64,000 nucleotides of DNA, from the NCBI GenBank assembly GCA_003024785.1, contig PUQB01000151.1, positions 248,001 through 312,000 of the forward strand, in the 5' to 3' direction. The translations under genes and the position numbers were made by a program. The DNA comes from Selaginella tamariscina (taxonomy: Eukaryota > Streptophyta > Lycopodiopsida > Selaginellales > Selaginellaceae). Below are positions 36,592-50,386 of the stretch, piece after piece. Position 1 is the stretch's first letter. Every line of letters starts with the position of its first letter. Below the pieces are notes generated by a model that made no database searches, was not told the origin of the DNA, and saw only the letters and a list, made by a program, of their open reading frames with translations.

Positions 36592-38982
36592 CTTGCTGGT
36601 GGTTTTCCCATATTGTACATTTCCCATTGGTGCTCCTGAAATGCTGACGTTGACGATCACAGTCATAGTTTATATAGATGCATGCTAGTCCAGCTAACAG
36701 TATCCCCAAAGATAACTGTAAAGTATCACTGCATTAATTTAGTAAAAGATTGTTATATTATTTGATTCTATACCCATGTAATTACCTGTGTACCGAGTTC
36801 ATTAGGATGACGAACAAGGTATAGAGCTGGTGAAGTATAAACAGAAGGAACCCACACTAAACATCCCCAGCATATGTAAAAGCCCGCTGAACAAAAAAAA
36901 ACGACGCATATTATCTATCTATCTATCTATATATAGAGGGAGGAGGGAGGGAGGGAGGAAGAGAGAGAGAGAGAGAGATTACAATATTAATAAATAATAC
37001 CTCGGTCATGTGCAATGTCCATTGTGCACCAGTAACCAGATTCCCACCAGAAAATTTAGTAATATACACCAACATTAGGAACGTGCTCACGAGCATAGAA
37101 TCGGATACTTTCCCATACAGCTCATACTATATACAGAAACATACATATTAAAAGTTACAGACCACATGTATATACACGTATGTACTGACCTGCTTGATAC
37201 AATATGTGACAGCAAGAACGGCCCAAACATCATTCCAAATCGACAGTTTGTAATGTCTTGATATCGAATGACTTCCCTATTCTGGGATACAGCTCCATTC
37301 CCTGTATTATATACATTATATAACCTGATCCATATACATGTGTGTGTGTGTGTGCGTGCGTGTCATATACACATTATATTAATACACATAGTACCCAGTA
37401 AAAATCTGCTATGATATTCCCCGTTGATCCAGAATCAGACGACGAAGGTGCAACATGTCCCTGGAGCATCGAACGGTTCAGATCTATGAATTAAGAAAAT
37501 TAATTATAGCGTAAACTTTCCTTTATGTACAGCAAAATGCAGAAGAAAAAACTTCCAATGATAAGTGTGGAAATATTTCCCCAAGGTGATCGTAAACAAT
37601 AGCTGGATTAAATAGTCCCATTCTAACAAAAAATAAATATATTAAGTTAATTAACTATTTACTTTTGTGCGTGTATGTTTCTTGCAGCTTTATCTACTTC
37701 ATCACGTTCAGTGTAAATATATATGAGCAATGTATGTGTAGATATACTTAATATAGATGTGTGTATATACGTGAGAACACTATGTATGATAATATAGTTG
37801 CATGTATCTTTTTGAAATGTATACGTAGATGTATCCGTATATGTATGAATGCATGCCAAAACATACCTCCAAGTAGCATATACACCAATAGAGTTGTAGC
37901 GTAAGCTGCCATCCCATTGCTCTGGAAACAGATGTTGTTATGAATCTACCTAAGTACACATAGTATGCATGCATCCATAGATACATCACACACATAAGGA
38001 TATATGAATCACTACATGTATAGGTACATACAAATACGTGTGTGTGGGAGACAATGGATACCTTATAAACTGGTCGATTTCCAGCAGGTGAAATAGGACC
38101 AAGGAACTCTTTCCCAGGCAAAACAAGTAACAAAAATGCCTCGAATGTTCCAAAACCGGCTATGATCTTACACGCAGTCCACGTTGGCTTCGGCCATATG
38201 TCCAGAAGTCCTTGCAATCCACGTGGATATATTTTGGATAAACTTGATGTTATAGATCCGCTCTCGTGCACAAGCGTGTACCACCTGCACAATGTATATG
38301 TATATAAATACGTATATTATACACAACACGTCAACTATAAGAGATATATTACAAATGATGTGTGACTATTCAGAACACATTATATTATCGTTTAAGACAC
38401 AACATGACTTGTTAATTAGAATCTGTACACGTATATTCAATGTATTCCAAGAATCAATCTCACTCTAACATGTATTTATTAACGTCACATGAGAGAATTT
38501 AAATAAATATAGACACTTATATCAGTATAATCTTTATATAAAAGTATAAATATCATACTTATGTGTGTATAGTGTGTGTGAGATATATACATATATGTGT
38601 ATGTGTGTGTATTATCATACACATTAACAAAGCGATATTTCTACAACACAATGTTATACACGTGTCATAAAAGTAGAAGTGTGATATCACGAACATAAGC
38701 TATACATATACACATACACTCACAATAAGATTCAATGAAATGAATCCTATATATATATATATATAGGATTCATTGAAACTGGAAAAAAAATTAATAGCTT
38801 AGATCGATCTAATGCGATTCATCGATTTAATGCATCGATCTTACAGAAGAATGACGAACGGAGGGCAGAATACGAGCAGTCCGAGCATGGAAACATATGT
38901 AACAGCTGCAGGATGACCAGCTACAGTACCAAAGACGCATCTTTGGCCGCTGCCTTCCTCCTTCCTACTCCCAAGGATGCCA
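35803..38982 (-). CDS. DWF5: Sterol delta-7 reductase (7-dehydrocholesterol reductase)
   Basis: An ER membrane enzyme of the ERG4/ERG24 family that reduces the C7-C8 double bond in sterol and brassinosteroid synthesis with NADPH. Exons in transcript order: 38845-38982, 38062-38284, 37867-37921, 37521-37622, 37395-37460, 37192-37301, 37001-37120, 36786-36886, 36592-36715, 36326-36389, 36162-36243, 35964-36046, 35803-35869. Recognisable pieces are CPPFVILLW, LLPGKEFLGPISPAGNRPVY, NPAIVYDHLGEIF, GMELYPRIGKSFDIK, WWESGYWCTMDIAHDR (needs one added T), GFYICWGCLVWVPSVYTSP, NYDCDRQRQ, LARHFHYVPEI and a C-terminal YKVIPGIF. At least seven one-base shifts occur, in exons 1, 3/4 junction, 4, 6 (two), 7, 9 and 11, and the donor of exon 4 lacks its T. 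Every catalytic region is conserved, which favours assembly error over a pseudogene, though the density is high. Confidence 0.92.
36905..36978. repeat. (ATCT)n and purine-rich (GGGA/GA)n tracts in DWF5 intron 7
   Basis: A short ATCT tetranucleotide run is followed by a GGAGGGAGGGAGGAAGAGAGAG purine tract (19 to 20 bases repeated with variation) between DWF5 exons 7 and 8. Confidence 0.85.
38739..38774. repeat. 36-bp perfect palindrome in DWF5 intron 1
   Basis: AATGAATCC, then an uninterrupted TA core, then GGATTCATT, without any spacer. It could extrude as a cruciform; the function, if any, is unknown. Confidence 0.9.
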
Positions 38983-39620
38983 TAGCTTCGACCTAAGAGA
39001 AACTCAGTAGATCATGCTCACAGGTCCACCGTCCGATCTTGATACAGACAGAATTTTTGTCGGAAATTTGTATCGAACCGCAATCAAAGGATATTAGGGT
39101 TTATCACACGTAAAAGAGTAATTCTTAGCATATCTAAAAGTAAGTTTAATAAGTTGCCAATTTGTATGGTATAAATAATATAATTTATAATAATAATGTT
39201 ATATATAAAGTGCATGTATTGTATATATACAGAAGTATAGAATATACCTGTATAATTGGTATTCGAAAATTAAGGGAACTTAAGGAATTGGTTTGACTGA
39301 AATCACTTCAGAAATTCACATTTCTTACGTTCATATATTTATTAAAGTAATTTTATTTAATTACGAATATACTAAGACTATTTTTTTGCTGATAATTAAT
39401 TAATATATTTAATTATAAAAGTTATTAATTTAATATACACATGTTTAGATAGAATCCATTCATAAAATGTGTTCAAACTTTGTGTTATACATTGCTTTGG
39501 CGTACATGTGTATCACTACGTATACGTATGTATAGATATAACACTAAAAGTTTGTGATTTTCATAGACAAACGCGTGTGGGTAAAGAAGTGTGTGTGTGT
39601 GTGTTGGTATCTCTCTCCAT
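38983..39620. promoter_or_regulatory. DWF5 upstream region / 3' flank of the LAZ1-like gene
   Basis: This region separates the DWF5 start from the downstream end of the neighbouring minus-strand gene. It contains a TTAGGGTTTA telo-box-like motif near 39090, about 110 bases upstream of the DWF5 ATG, in otherwise AT-rich sequence. No coding exon is seen. Confidence 0.45.
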
Positions 39621-41600
<1,980 letters not shown>

Positions 41601-41604
41601 CCGC

Positions 41605-41634
41605 CATCATCCGCACTCTAACCCTAACCCTTCT
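41605..41634. promoter_or_regulatory. Telo-box-like motif upstream of the LAZ1-like gene
   Basis: CTCTAACCCTAACCC lies within 40 bases of the start codon of the minus-strand LAZ1-like gene. Plant telo-boxes (AAACCCTAA) near transcription starts are a known promoter element of growth-related genes; its role here is inferred from position. Confidence 0.45.
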
Positions 41635-43741
41635 TACAACCTAATTGCTTTTTCAAATCCTAGCCGTTTAACTAAAACCCAGTGCTTCAAATAAATCTAA
41701 TAAATATGATTATTAATTAACTATGTTGTTTATTCAAAATGCTATTTAAACTGCTTCTATATATGAAATATGCATCCCTTATGTATGCATTGTGACTCTT
41801 ATGATAAATCTTGGTTATTTAATTGTTTTAGTTTAAACATATATATATCCAAGTAATACTTATAATTAATTAGTAAAATGTAAATTCATGTGTGGGTTTT
41901 AGTCTGTGTTCACTTATACAAAATTAAAAATCAGATTTATAACAAGGTTAAGTAAGTTTAACACAAATTCAGGTTGGCTTTATTATTCGTGAATGATTTA
42001 GATATGCTACATGTAAATAAAAAATATTAATACATACCAATCTTATGATTATTTTCATTTATGTAATTTTAAACTTAAAAAGAGAGTGTATCATACTATT
42101 TTGCATATACCATTGTATAGTTTACTTTAAAATATTATATTAAATACATTATTGTATATTACATTTTATTAAAATTTATAAACTATAACATTTTAATCTT
42201 AATTTTAAATTAGAAGATGTTTAACTATAAAGACATAGCAAGGAACAGAAACGGTAAAAGCAGCACACATATTCAATTAAAAAAGAAGATGATGTCAAAG
42301 TTGAAGTTCTTGCGTAGTTTTTAAGATTACATTAAGGACTTCATCTTCCATATTTATATAGTTAACTTGTAATCTCAAAGCATTTTAAGTCTTATATACA
42401 TGAATTTTCTTATGAGATTGTTGTTGTCTCTACAGTGGGTTTTGCAAAAATTTATTCATTTTAAATCCAAGATGAAATATAATCATTACATAAATATACT
42501 TAATAAATTATTGTGTTTATACACATTTCATCTCTTTATATAGATTATATTCTTGGATGAGAATGATTTTTTAAAGTGTTAAATAATGCCTTAACTTTGT
42601 CACATGATATGTGTTTCCTTAGCAAGGTTGGACACGAGCCTTTGTAAGTCTCATATGACATGTATCCATGTCTGTTTTCACATTTGTTCGAGTTGTTTTT
42701 TAAGGTTTGGATATAGGTATTTAATATGAAATCTTAAGTCTTTTGTTTACTTAACCAATTTAAGTTGGACTCTCAAGGTATTACTCACACTCGATAATGA
42801 TACAAAATGACAACTTAGAAATTTTATATTATCATGTGTTGGTGTTTTGGGTTAAAACATTGATAAAAAGTAATTATTTTACTTTTAAATATAAATAAAT
42901 TAAGTTACAATAATTGAACTTCATATAGAGTCCCATGGTTTTTTCAATCCATATTCTTCGTTAAAATTTATAAGTTTGGTCATACTTAACCATGAGTTGT
43001 TCTTAATTAAAGTCGTAAATAAGATGAAAATATATATATATAGCTTGTGTATATATTATTGAAAAGCAATGGGGAATTAATATAAAACATTGACAATATT
43101 AAGATCTCAATTATCTTTTTGAAAATTAGTAAATCTTTTAATTTTTTTTGAGATACTAGTTCGACAAAAACTTAAAAGACTAATAATAGTTTATGTATAT
43201 AGAATTTGATTCTTAGTATTTAATTAAAATGTAGTTTAATAATAATTGCTCTTTAATTAAAATTTTAAAATATTTATTCTTACAACAATCGTTTTATTTA
43301 CACATGATTACTTACTCATGATATATAATTAAAACTTTCACATTTAGAATAATAAATAAGTAACATAATTTTCTGCTTTTTCTCACACACTCAATAGTTC
43401 TAGTAACATGTTTCAATATTGAGCTGTGTTTTGCTTTTAATATTTTCCATAAACACATCACTTTAAAAACATGTATCTACTTAACTACTCTAGGAAAACA
43501 AACTAATGTGTATCTCATTCTATATAATTAATTAGAGGGAGTCTATGTTTGTGCTTGTGTGGGGTATGTGTTTTATGATCTAGGCTATGTAATAAAATAA
43601 TAATAATACACATATAATATCTAGTATATTAATACAAAGTAAATAAGATATTTCTAATAATTAAGGGCCAACTCGTTTTTGAAAGGATTCTGATCACAAA
43701 AAATATATAACATATATTAGGTTTAAATGTCTCCATTTTTG
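41635..43741. other. AT-rich intergenic DNA, start of duplicated block A
   Basis: No gene is recognised. From about 42218 the sequence aligns with 57186 onward. Identity to the second copy is moderate up to about 43250 and near-complete afterwards. Many differences in the moderate part are C to T or G to A in copy A. Confidence 0.65.
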
Positions 43742-43769
43742 AAAAACCCTAAATGCCCCAAACCCTAAA
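43742..43769 (+). promoter_or_regulatory. Double telo-box upstream of zinc-ribbon gene A
   Basis: Two AAACCCTAAA motifs lie 8 bases apart, about 150 bases upstream of the ATG at 43919, and are conserved in copy B at about 58708-58735. The position suits a core-promoter element, by inference. Confidence 0.5.
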
Positions 43770-43918
43770 ACAGAGAATAATATTCGAAGAACCCGGTGAA
43801 TATTACAGACTCGTTACATCGCGAAGTTACCACTAGGGGAGAATATGCTCGAATGTAGGGCCTTTTATATAGTTTAGGTCAAGTTCATTTCTCGTCTCAT
43901 TTGCACTCACGGGTAAAG

Positions 43919-44656
43919 ATGGAGATGGTGTATAATAAAAATTACGCCCGCCCACAGTGGTATGACGATGCCCTCCTGATGATGTCCATAGAGAGGCAAC
44001 ACTCCCCCAAGGGTGTTGTGTGTCCCGCAGCAAAAGACGATCCCCAATTGGGGCATCACGAGAGAAGGGCAGATGCCCAATTCGGGCACAGCAATACCCA
44101 AGTGAGGGCCTCTGGGAAGAGGAGATCCCCAGACGAAACTACTATCCGGGCGACTAAGAAGAGGAAGGAGGTAGCATCTGCTGAAGACGAGGCGCTAGAG
44201 GAGTTCTTGGTGGAGTTTCTTGAGGAAAAAAATGAGAATATGCACAAGGACGAGGAACTAGAGGAATTCCTGAAAGAGTTCCTTGAGGAAAATGAAGATA
44301 TGCCCAAGGATGAGGAACTAGAGGAGGTCCTGATGAATGAACTACTTGGGGAGGATAAAGAGGAGTTAGGGAAGAATCTAAGCCCTGAGGAGTACTACTA
44401 CACAGTTAGTAATCTGAGCAAGGAGAGGCGCGCAAAGACAAGAAATTGCTGAGATCCATGTTACCTATAGAACACCTGCTGTAAATGTGGGAGTAGCTCC
44501 AGTTGGAACGACTTCAATGGGGAAATCTCGCCCAGGTATCTGTGCCGTCGATGCAACATAAAGTTTACATACGGCAAGCAGTATAAGCCGCGGAAACCCA
44601 GGGGTGAGTGCTCGTCATTCAGTTCTAAGAAGAAAAACATGACAAAGAGATCTTGA
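43919..44656 (+). pseudogene. Zinc-ribbon protein with acidic tandem repeats, copy A (frameshifted)
   Basis: From ATG 43919 the frame runs 178 codons to 44452. The N-terminal part (RPQWYDDALLMMSIERQ) is intact here and lost in copy B. Then come a basic stretch (KRRSPDE, TKKRKE, a possible nuclear signal) and three acidic repeats of about 21 residues based on DEELEEFLKEFLEE. A two-base insertion at about 44428 (GGCGCGCAAAG against GGCGCAAAG in B) shifts the frame. Single deletions near 44466 and 44477 follow, so the C-terminal zinc ribbon is out of frame. The homologous stop is at 44654-44656. The function is unknown; see copy B for the intact ribbon. Confidence 0.75.
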
Positions 44657-45389
44657 AGTCATTATTTAATTTAATATTCCAATTGTTAATTTTCTGATTA
44701 ATTTTTGTAATTTAAAATGTTCAAAAGCATTTGAATGATATTATTAATTTTATTATTAGATATAATAAGTGTGTACATAACATATTTATTAGATATAAGT
44801 GTGTATATAACATATAGCATGTGAGTATGTATATATAACTTGCCTCTCTAACATTCTCTATTAAGAAAGGATTTTAAAATTCTTCACCTTAATCTGACAC
44901 TTTATTTATATTATAATATAGAGAGAGAGAGAGAGAGAGAGAGATACAGGCATCTGCATTAATGTCTAAGTATCTTAAAAGTATCTTGAGAACCTTTCCC
45001 TTCAGGAAGAACACCTATAGCAATAACATAAACGACACATCGGTTTATATTCAGATATATCACAAGTAAAAAGATTAATCATACACGCTATTATTACACA
45101 TAAGAGAATGTATCTTTTTTATTTTAAAATATTTCTTACATGGTTTTAAATTAATTTAAAATATTATAATTAAATATATTATATTGTATCACATTTTTAT
45201 TAGTTTTGAAATTAAATTTATAAATTATAAATTTAAATATTTTAATTTTAATTTTAAAAGTAACAATGAGATTTTCGTGTTTAAATATAAATCTTTCTGT
45301 ACATATATACAGCTACATCCAACATCAAGCTTGCTTTCATTATTATTCCTTAAATGAAATTAAGATTAAAATAAAATCTAAATCATTCA

Positions 45390-45433
<44 letters not shown>

Positions 45434-45577
45434 TATATATATAATATAAAGTTATATTGCTCAAAAAAATTTAAGTTGCACTGTGGAACAATTTGAAAAT
45501 ATAAGTATTTCATTTATTTCATTCCTTGATATATATATATAAATATAACTCTGTGATCTATCTAAATATATATATAC
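44657..45577. other. AT-rich DNA between the zinc-ribbon and LRR genes, copy A
   Basis: No gene is seen. It contains a (GA)n run at 44922-44944 and a (TA)n run at about 45398-45430, and aligns with 59624-60463. The 1.33-kb deletion relative to copy B falls at its right end. Confidence 0.7.
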
Positions 45578-47165
45578 CTTGGCCAATTCTAGATATACGG
45601 TTGTACGAGAGATTCAATGAACGCAGTCTAGTGAGCTCCCTGAGGCCTTCAATTACAGTTATCTTATTTCTCGATAAGTCCAATGTGTGAAGTCCACTAC
45701 CCGGTTTTATTCTCACTATAGAAAATTAAGGAAAAAAACATTAATACAACATAAGATATTAAATGAAAATACTATATGAAGTACTATAGCATAATATTAT
45801 ATAGTAATTATATACAGAGATAATGAACACACACACACAAAACATGTAGTTATAGATAGAGAGAGAGAGAGAGACATGTTTCTTTCCTACAGGACTATAT
45901 GAGGCAGATATAAACAATCTATAATCTTAAGTCTTTTGAATGTATATATACATGCATAAAACACATTAAATTTAAGGTTAGCAAGCTTACCAATAGAGTT
46001 TGCGCGAAAGTTTAAGCGTTTTGAGGTGTATAAACGTACTTAAACAAGGTATAACAGTCAAACCCATGCCACCCAGATGTGCAACACTGCCGTGAAGATC
46101 CAGCGATCGTAAGGCCGCATTTGCATGCTCAATCTCTTTGTAATTTCCATTGGTCCGTGTTGCTGCTTATCAGAAGTATAACATTAGTTTAATCTTGACA
46201 TCTTATACATTGTGCTATATACGTTATAGTATCAGATTCATATACACCAGTAACATATAATTTTGTATGACATATTATGATATCGTAGAAAGTAATATGT
46301 CATATACACTACGTACATATATAGACGAATAAATATAGATTATGAAATACCTTATGAATAAATTCCATGGGCATATACATATCCTTTCATATGGACACAT
46401 AATACTGGATTTTGCAGTAGGTATGTATGCCTATGTAGACCATGTAGATTATAGCACTTTTCCATATGTATGCTGCATATACCGTTCATATATACAGTAT
46501 ATACGATTCGTAATGTATCACATTAAATACATGCATAATGTAGATACAAATTAACTTACAATGAATACTCGGCATATATACATTCCAAAAGCACAGATAC
46601 AACAAACAAACGTAGTGTACCTGCAGGAGTGGATGAGGATTCGCCAGACGGCATCTCAATGTACGACTGAGATAAATTCTCAATACTTCTCACCCATTCT
46701 TCCACTCTTTTAAGGCAGAATATTCACCATCATCATCGTCATAAGTATCAAAAATGTCACTTTATCTTCTGCAAATCCAGACATGATATACTTAATTCGT
46801 ATAATACATATATGTTGTTCGTACATATATGTATATCCTTATGTGTGTATGTATGTGTGTGTAATTTAAATACCTGGACAATGTTCCACTTCTTTGTCAC
46901 GAATGCCATCCTGAAAATCAACTGCTTCCCCTGCGAAACATTCGTGTAAGTCCCGAAGCTGTGTATTATATATATATATATATATATTATATGAGTAACA
47001 CCATATATAATGCATAAGATACACAAACACACAGATACCGTTGTTGTTCTGGTCGCGATCAGTACTCGGACAGCTATCAGAGAAACCATGGTCCTCACAG
47101 TACATTCCCGGATCACTTAAATGCCCCGTTAAACTCTCGGTTTCTAGAGCCTCCTGTCCTAGCAC
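45578..47165 (-). pseudogene. SDS22-type leucine-rich repeat gene, copy A (3' exons deleted)
   Basis: Five exons homologous to the LRR gene of copy B are present, at about 47037-47165, 46875-46960, 46621-46770, 45990-46166 and 45578-45715. They include NYKEIEHANAALRSLDLHG, LKTLKLSANSI and LRELTRLRSLNLSYNRISRI-like motifs. The last four exons (remaining repeats and C-terminal tail) are missing because of the 1.33-kb deletion. There are also small indels, such as a 9-base in-frame loss near 45693 and a frame change near 45998. A working product is unlikely. Confidence 0.82.
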
Positions 47166-47289
47166 TGCTAAACATGAACATTATTTACCATATTATTATC
47201 ACAAAGACACACACACACACACACGCACGCACGCAACTTAACATCAAATACTTATTGAATAAATATACAAATTTATAAACTGTACGAAC

Positions 47290-47348
<59 letters not shown>
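47290..47348. repeat. (CT)n(TA)n microsatellite at the gypsy boundary, copy A
   Basis: A CT run of about 45 bases followed by a TA tract separates the LRR gene from the truncated end of the gypsy element. The same tract is longer in copy B (63531-63602). Confidence 0.95.
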
Positions 47349-47364
47349 ATATATCGCAAATTTC

Positions 47365-50150
47365 TATAAGCGATTTATACAGCACCTTCCAAGAAGTGCC
47401 GCCATTCCTCAAACGAATCCACAATGGTGTTGAGTTTCTTGTTATGAATTGCTTGTAAAAATTTGTGAAACCAATAAAACATTGTATATCTCGTACAGAC
47501 TTAGGCCTTTCCCACTTCACGACAGTCTTCACTTTTTGCATGTCCATTGAGACGCCAATAGGACAGATAATGTAGCCTAAGAATTCCACAGTATCCTTGT
47601 CAAAAAAAACACTTCTCTAACTTCGCATATAGGCCATTCTCGTGAAGTTTGTGTAAAATTAGTCGTACATGCTTGTCATGTGCTACCTAGTCCTTGGAGA
47701 AAATCAGGATGTCATCGAGGTAAATCACCACAAATCGATTCAAAAAGTCGCGAAAGATGTTGTTCACCATGTGTTGGAACACAGTTGGGGCATTTGTAAG
47801 TCCAAAAGGCATCACTATGTACTTGAAATGTCCATACCTTGTACAAAAGGCAGTCTTCCATTCATCGCCTGGACGAATCCGTATAAGATTGTAGGCCCCT
47901 CATAAGTCGATCTTTGTGAACACCTTTGCTCCTCGTAGCCGATCGAGAAGTTCCGAGATCAATGACAATGGGTACCAGTTCCGAATGGTGACTTAATTTA
48001 AACCCTTATAGTAAATAACCAAGCGCAAACTCCTATCTTTCTTCTTAACAAAGAAGATAGGTGCTCTTGCAGGGACTTTGAGTGACAAATGAAGTTGGAT
48101 GTTAAGTTGTCCTCGATGTACTGGCGATGAACCTTCAATTCTATAAGTGATAGTGCATAAATCGGTTCGAACGGTGGAGTCTTCCCTTCGGCAAGATCGA
48201 TAGGATAATCGTAGGACCTGTGAACATAAAGAACTGCAACCTTGTGCTTCTCAAAAACGTCTTGAAAAAAGTGATACTTGAATGACAGGAAAGAAGTAGG
48301 AGAAAGAAGAAAATTGAAAAACATGAGAGTCAAATACAGGAGAGGTAGAAGAGGACGTAGGAGTTACTTGAAAAGCAAAAAGATGAAAAGAAGCAGGATC
48401 AGTGGCAAGTTCATGCATAATAGTGGTAAGAACGCAGAGAGGAGAAGGAGGGACATGTGAATGAAAAGGAAAAGGATCTTCGGAAATGGAACAAAAACAG
48501 AGTAATGAAAAGAGGTAAGATTGGGGAAAACCTATGCTGATGTTGACGAGTGTATAAGGTTGGAAGAACCCTGTACAGAAGTTGTAAATGCATATGAGTG
48601 AGGAGAGCATGTGAATGTGCTGATGAACTGACAAGGGGTGGATCCTGTCGAGGAGGAACCTTTGACATTGATATAAGAACAAGCACGGTCAATCCTGTAG
48701 CTTGTACTACCTCAGACACTAAGGTCATATCTTGCACGCAGGGTGGTACATGATTAATCCTAGCTGCTGGAGAGGAAAACATGAGCGTCCTAGACCTCTA
48801 GTCGATCTGAGGATTTGCAACCATAAACCATGGCATGCCCAAACAATAGGAGTCGTCCGAGTATTGATTAAGTTGAAGAAAATTGAACAATTGAATGCGC
48901 CATGGATGCAAGAGAGAGGTGTGGTAGCATGGGTAATTGCATCAGAAGCAATCAGACGACCATTTGTGACCTCTACAGGAACTACACACTTCAACTTTAT
49001 CACCAAAATGCCATGTTGAACTGCAAAAGTGTCATCAATTAAGCATACATTTGCACAAGTGTTTAACAGGGCAGACTCCTTGAGCTATTGATTATTGAAG
49101 TGAATGTGTATAGGAAACTTGAGTAATGGCATGGTGTGAGCAACACCAATAAAGCCTGCACCAACGTCCAACTTCACGGCTTGTAGACAAAGTGGATATT
49201 AAAGTTTTCCGACTGAACTTCAGCTTCAACTTCACACGTCTTGAACTTCCTGACTTTACCAGGACATTCTGCCACCTTGTGTCATGCTTCACCACAATAC
49301 AAACATAAATTCTCACCATGACAACGTTGCTTCTCATCAGTTGAAAGTGGGTCACGCTTGTATTTGTTGACCTCCATAGGAACTCTAAAAGATGTCGTAA
49401 GAACATGTGTTACAGCTACAAGATTGGCTTGCAGGAACTGTTGACGGGATTTTCTTGACGATGTTTAAACAAACGGTTGTCACATCGAATAGCCTATTGC
49501 ATGATCTTCGCTAAGATTTGGGCATCTGGTAACGTAAGGAGAAGGTTCTTCACGTCATCCCTCAACCCAAAATGGAAGTGTTATCAATGCAGTCTCGTTC
49601 CATGGAATGTTTATGCAAAGTTGCTAAAATTCGGATGCATATACAGAAACTGGTCGGGATCCTTGTGTGAGCTTCCTTAACTTCATGCATGCGAAATGGT
49701 ACTTATCGGGATCTCCAAAGTAGGCTTCAAAGGCAGCTACGAATTCTTAAAAGTCTTTCATCAATAGGTCGTCACGCTCCAGCAAAAGGGCAACCCAAGC
49801 TCGTGGGGATCCAACTAGTAAGGATGCTAAAAGGCTAATCTTTTATGCATCATTCGAGTAGCGGCGTGGTTGCATTCGGATCAAAAGCCTGATCTAATTC
49901 AGAAAACTTTGAAAATTGGCATGATTGCCACCGAACTTCTCTAGCATGCTGATCTTTGGCTCCGAAGAAGAGTTCGATGAAGAGGGAACCATGGATGCTT
50001 GAGAGAGAGCCTATGTAGCAACCTTGAAGAATGCATTAGCAGCTGCATGCGCCGCGCTGGTGGAACCTTGCAAATCTGTGACCACTTGGCGCAAAGTGGC
50101 CAGCTCATGAAGTAACATTTGGTGCTCGCGTTACCATGATTTGTGGAAGA
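47365..50150 (-). mobile_element. Ty3/gypsy LTR retrotransposon remnant (gag, protease, partial reverse transcriptase)
   Basis: Read from high to low coordinates. Gag-like sequence runs from about 50110 to 49400 (KISMLEKFGGN, RAWVALLLERDD, EFVAAFEAYFGDPDK). A CCHC zinc knuckle at 49264-49306 (CLYCGEA, stop, HKVAEC) follows, then a retropepsin/linker region around 48700-49060. Reverse transcriptase (MPFGLTNAP, the YLDD catalytic motif at 47711-47722, EFLGYII) runs down to about 47380. Many stop codons make it defective. The element ends abruptly within the connection domain; RNase H and integrase are absent. The polymerase has a fungal/Tcn1-like character ([19 protein letters not shown]) rather than that of the main angiosperm chromovirus groups. 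Such elements are known from mosses and lycophytes. No flanking LTR pair could be delimited. Confidence 0.92.
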
Positions 50151-50383
50151 AAAAAGGAGGAAAACAAGGGAGATGAACCAAGAAAAAAAAATAACTGGAA
50201 ATCAGAGAGTTATAAAAGCAGTTATTATCAAACTCTCAAGCCACAACTTAAGAGTAGGATAAAAACAAGAAGGCTTGACTCAAGAGCAAGGAACAAGAAA
50301 GAATGATCGTAGAATGATTGGTGTTGATAGTAACTGATTGTACAACAATTAGGTCAGAGCTTTTATACTTATAACTCCAAGAG
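50151..50383. other. Possible gypsy leader/LTR remnant
   Basis: This lies directly upstream of the gag-like start on the minus strand and has no coding content. By position it could be untranslated leader or LTR sequence of the gypsy element, but no primer-binding site or TG...CA boundary was identified. Confidence 0.35.
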
Positions 50384-50386
50384 TTA

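Larger units (their letters stand above)
42218..47754 (+). repeat. Segmental duplication, copy A
   Basis: A direct duplicate of 57186-64000, offset by about 15 kb. It carries the same order: zinc-ribbon gene (+), LRR gene (-), (CT)n microsatellite, gypsy reverse transcriptase remnant (-). Relative to copy B it lacks about 1.33 kb (B about 60463-61795) that holds the last four LRR exons. The junction lies inside a TATATA tract. The B counterpart runs off the window at 64000, so the true right end is unknown. Confidence 0.95.
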
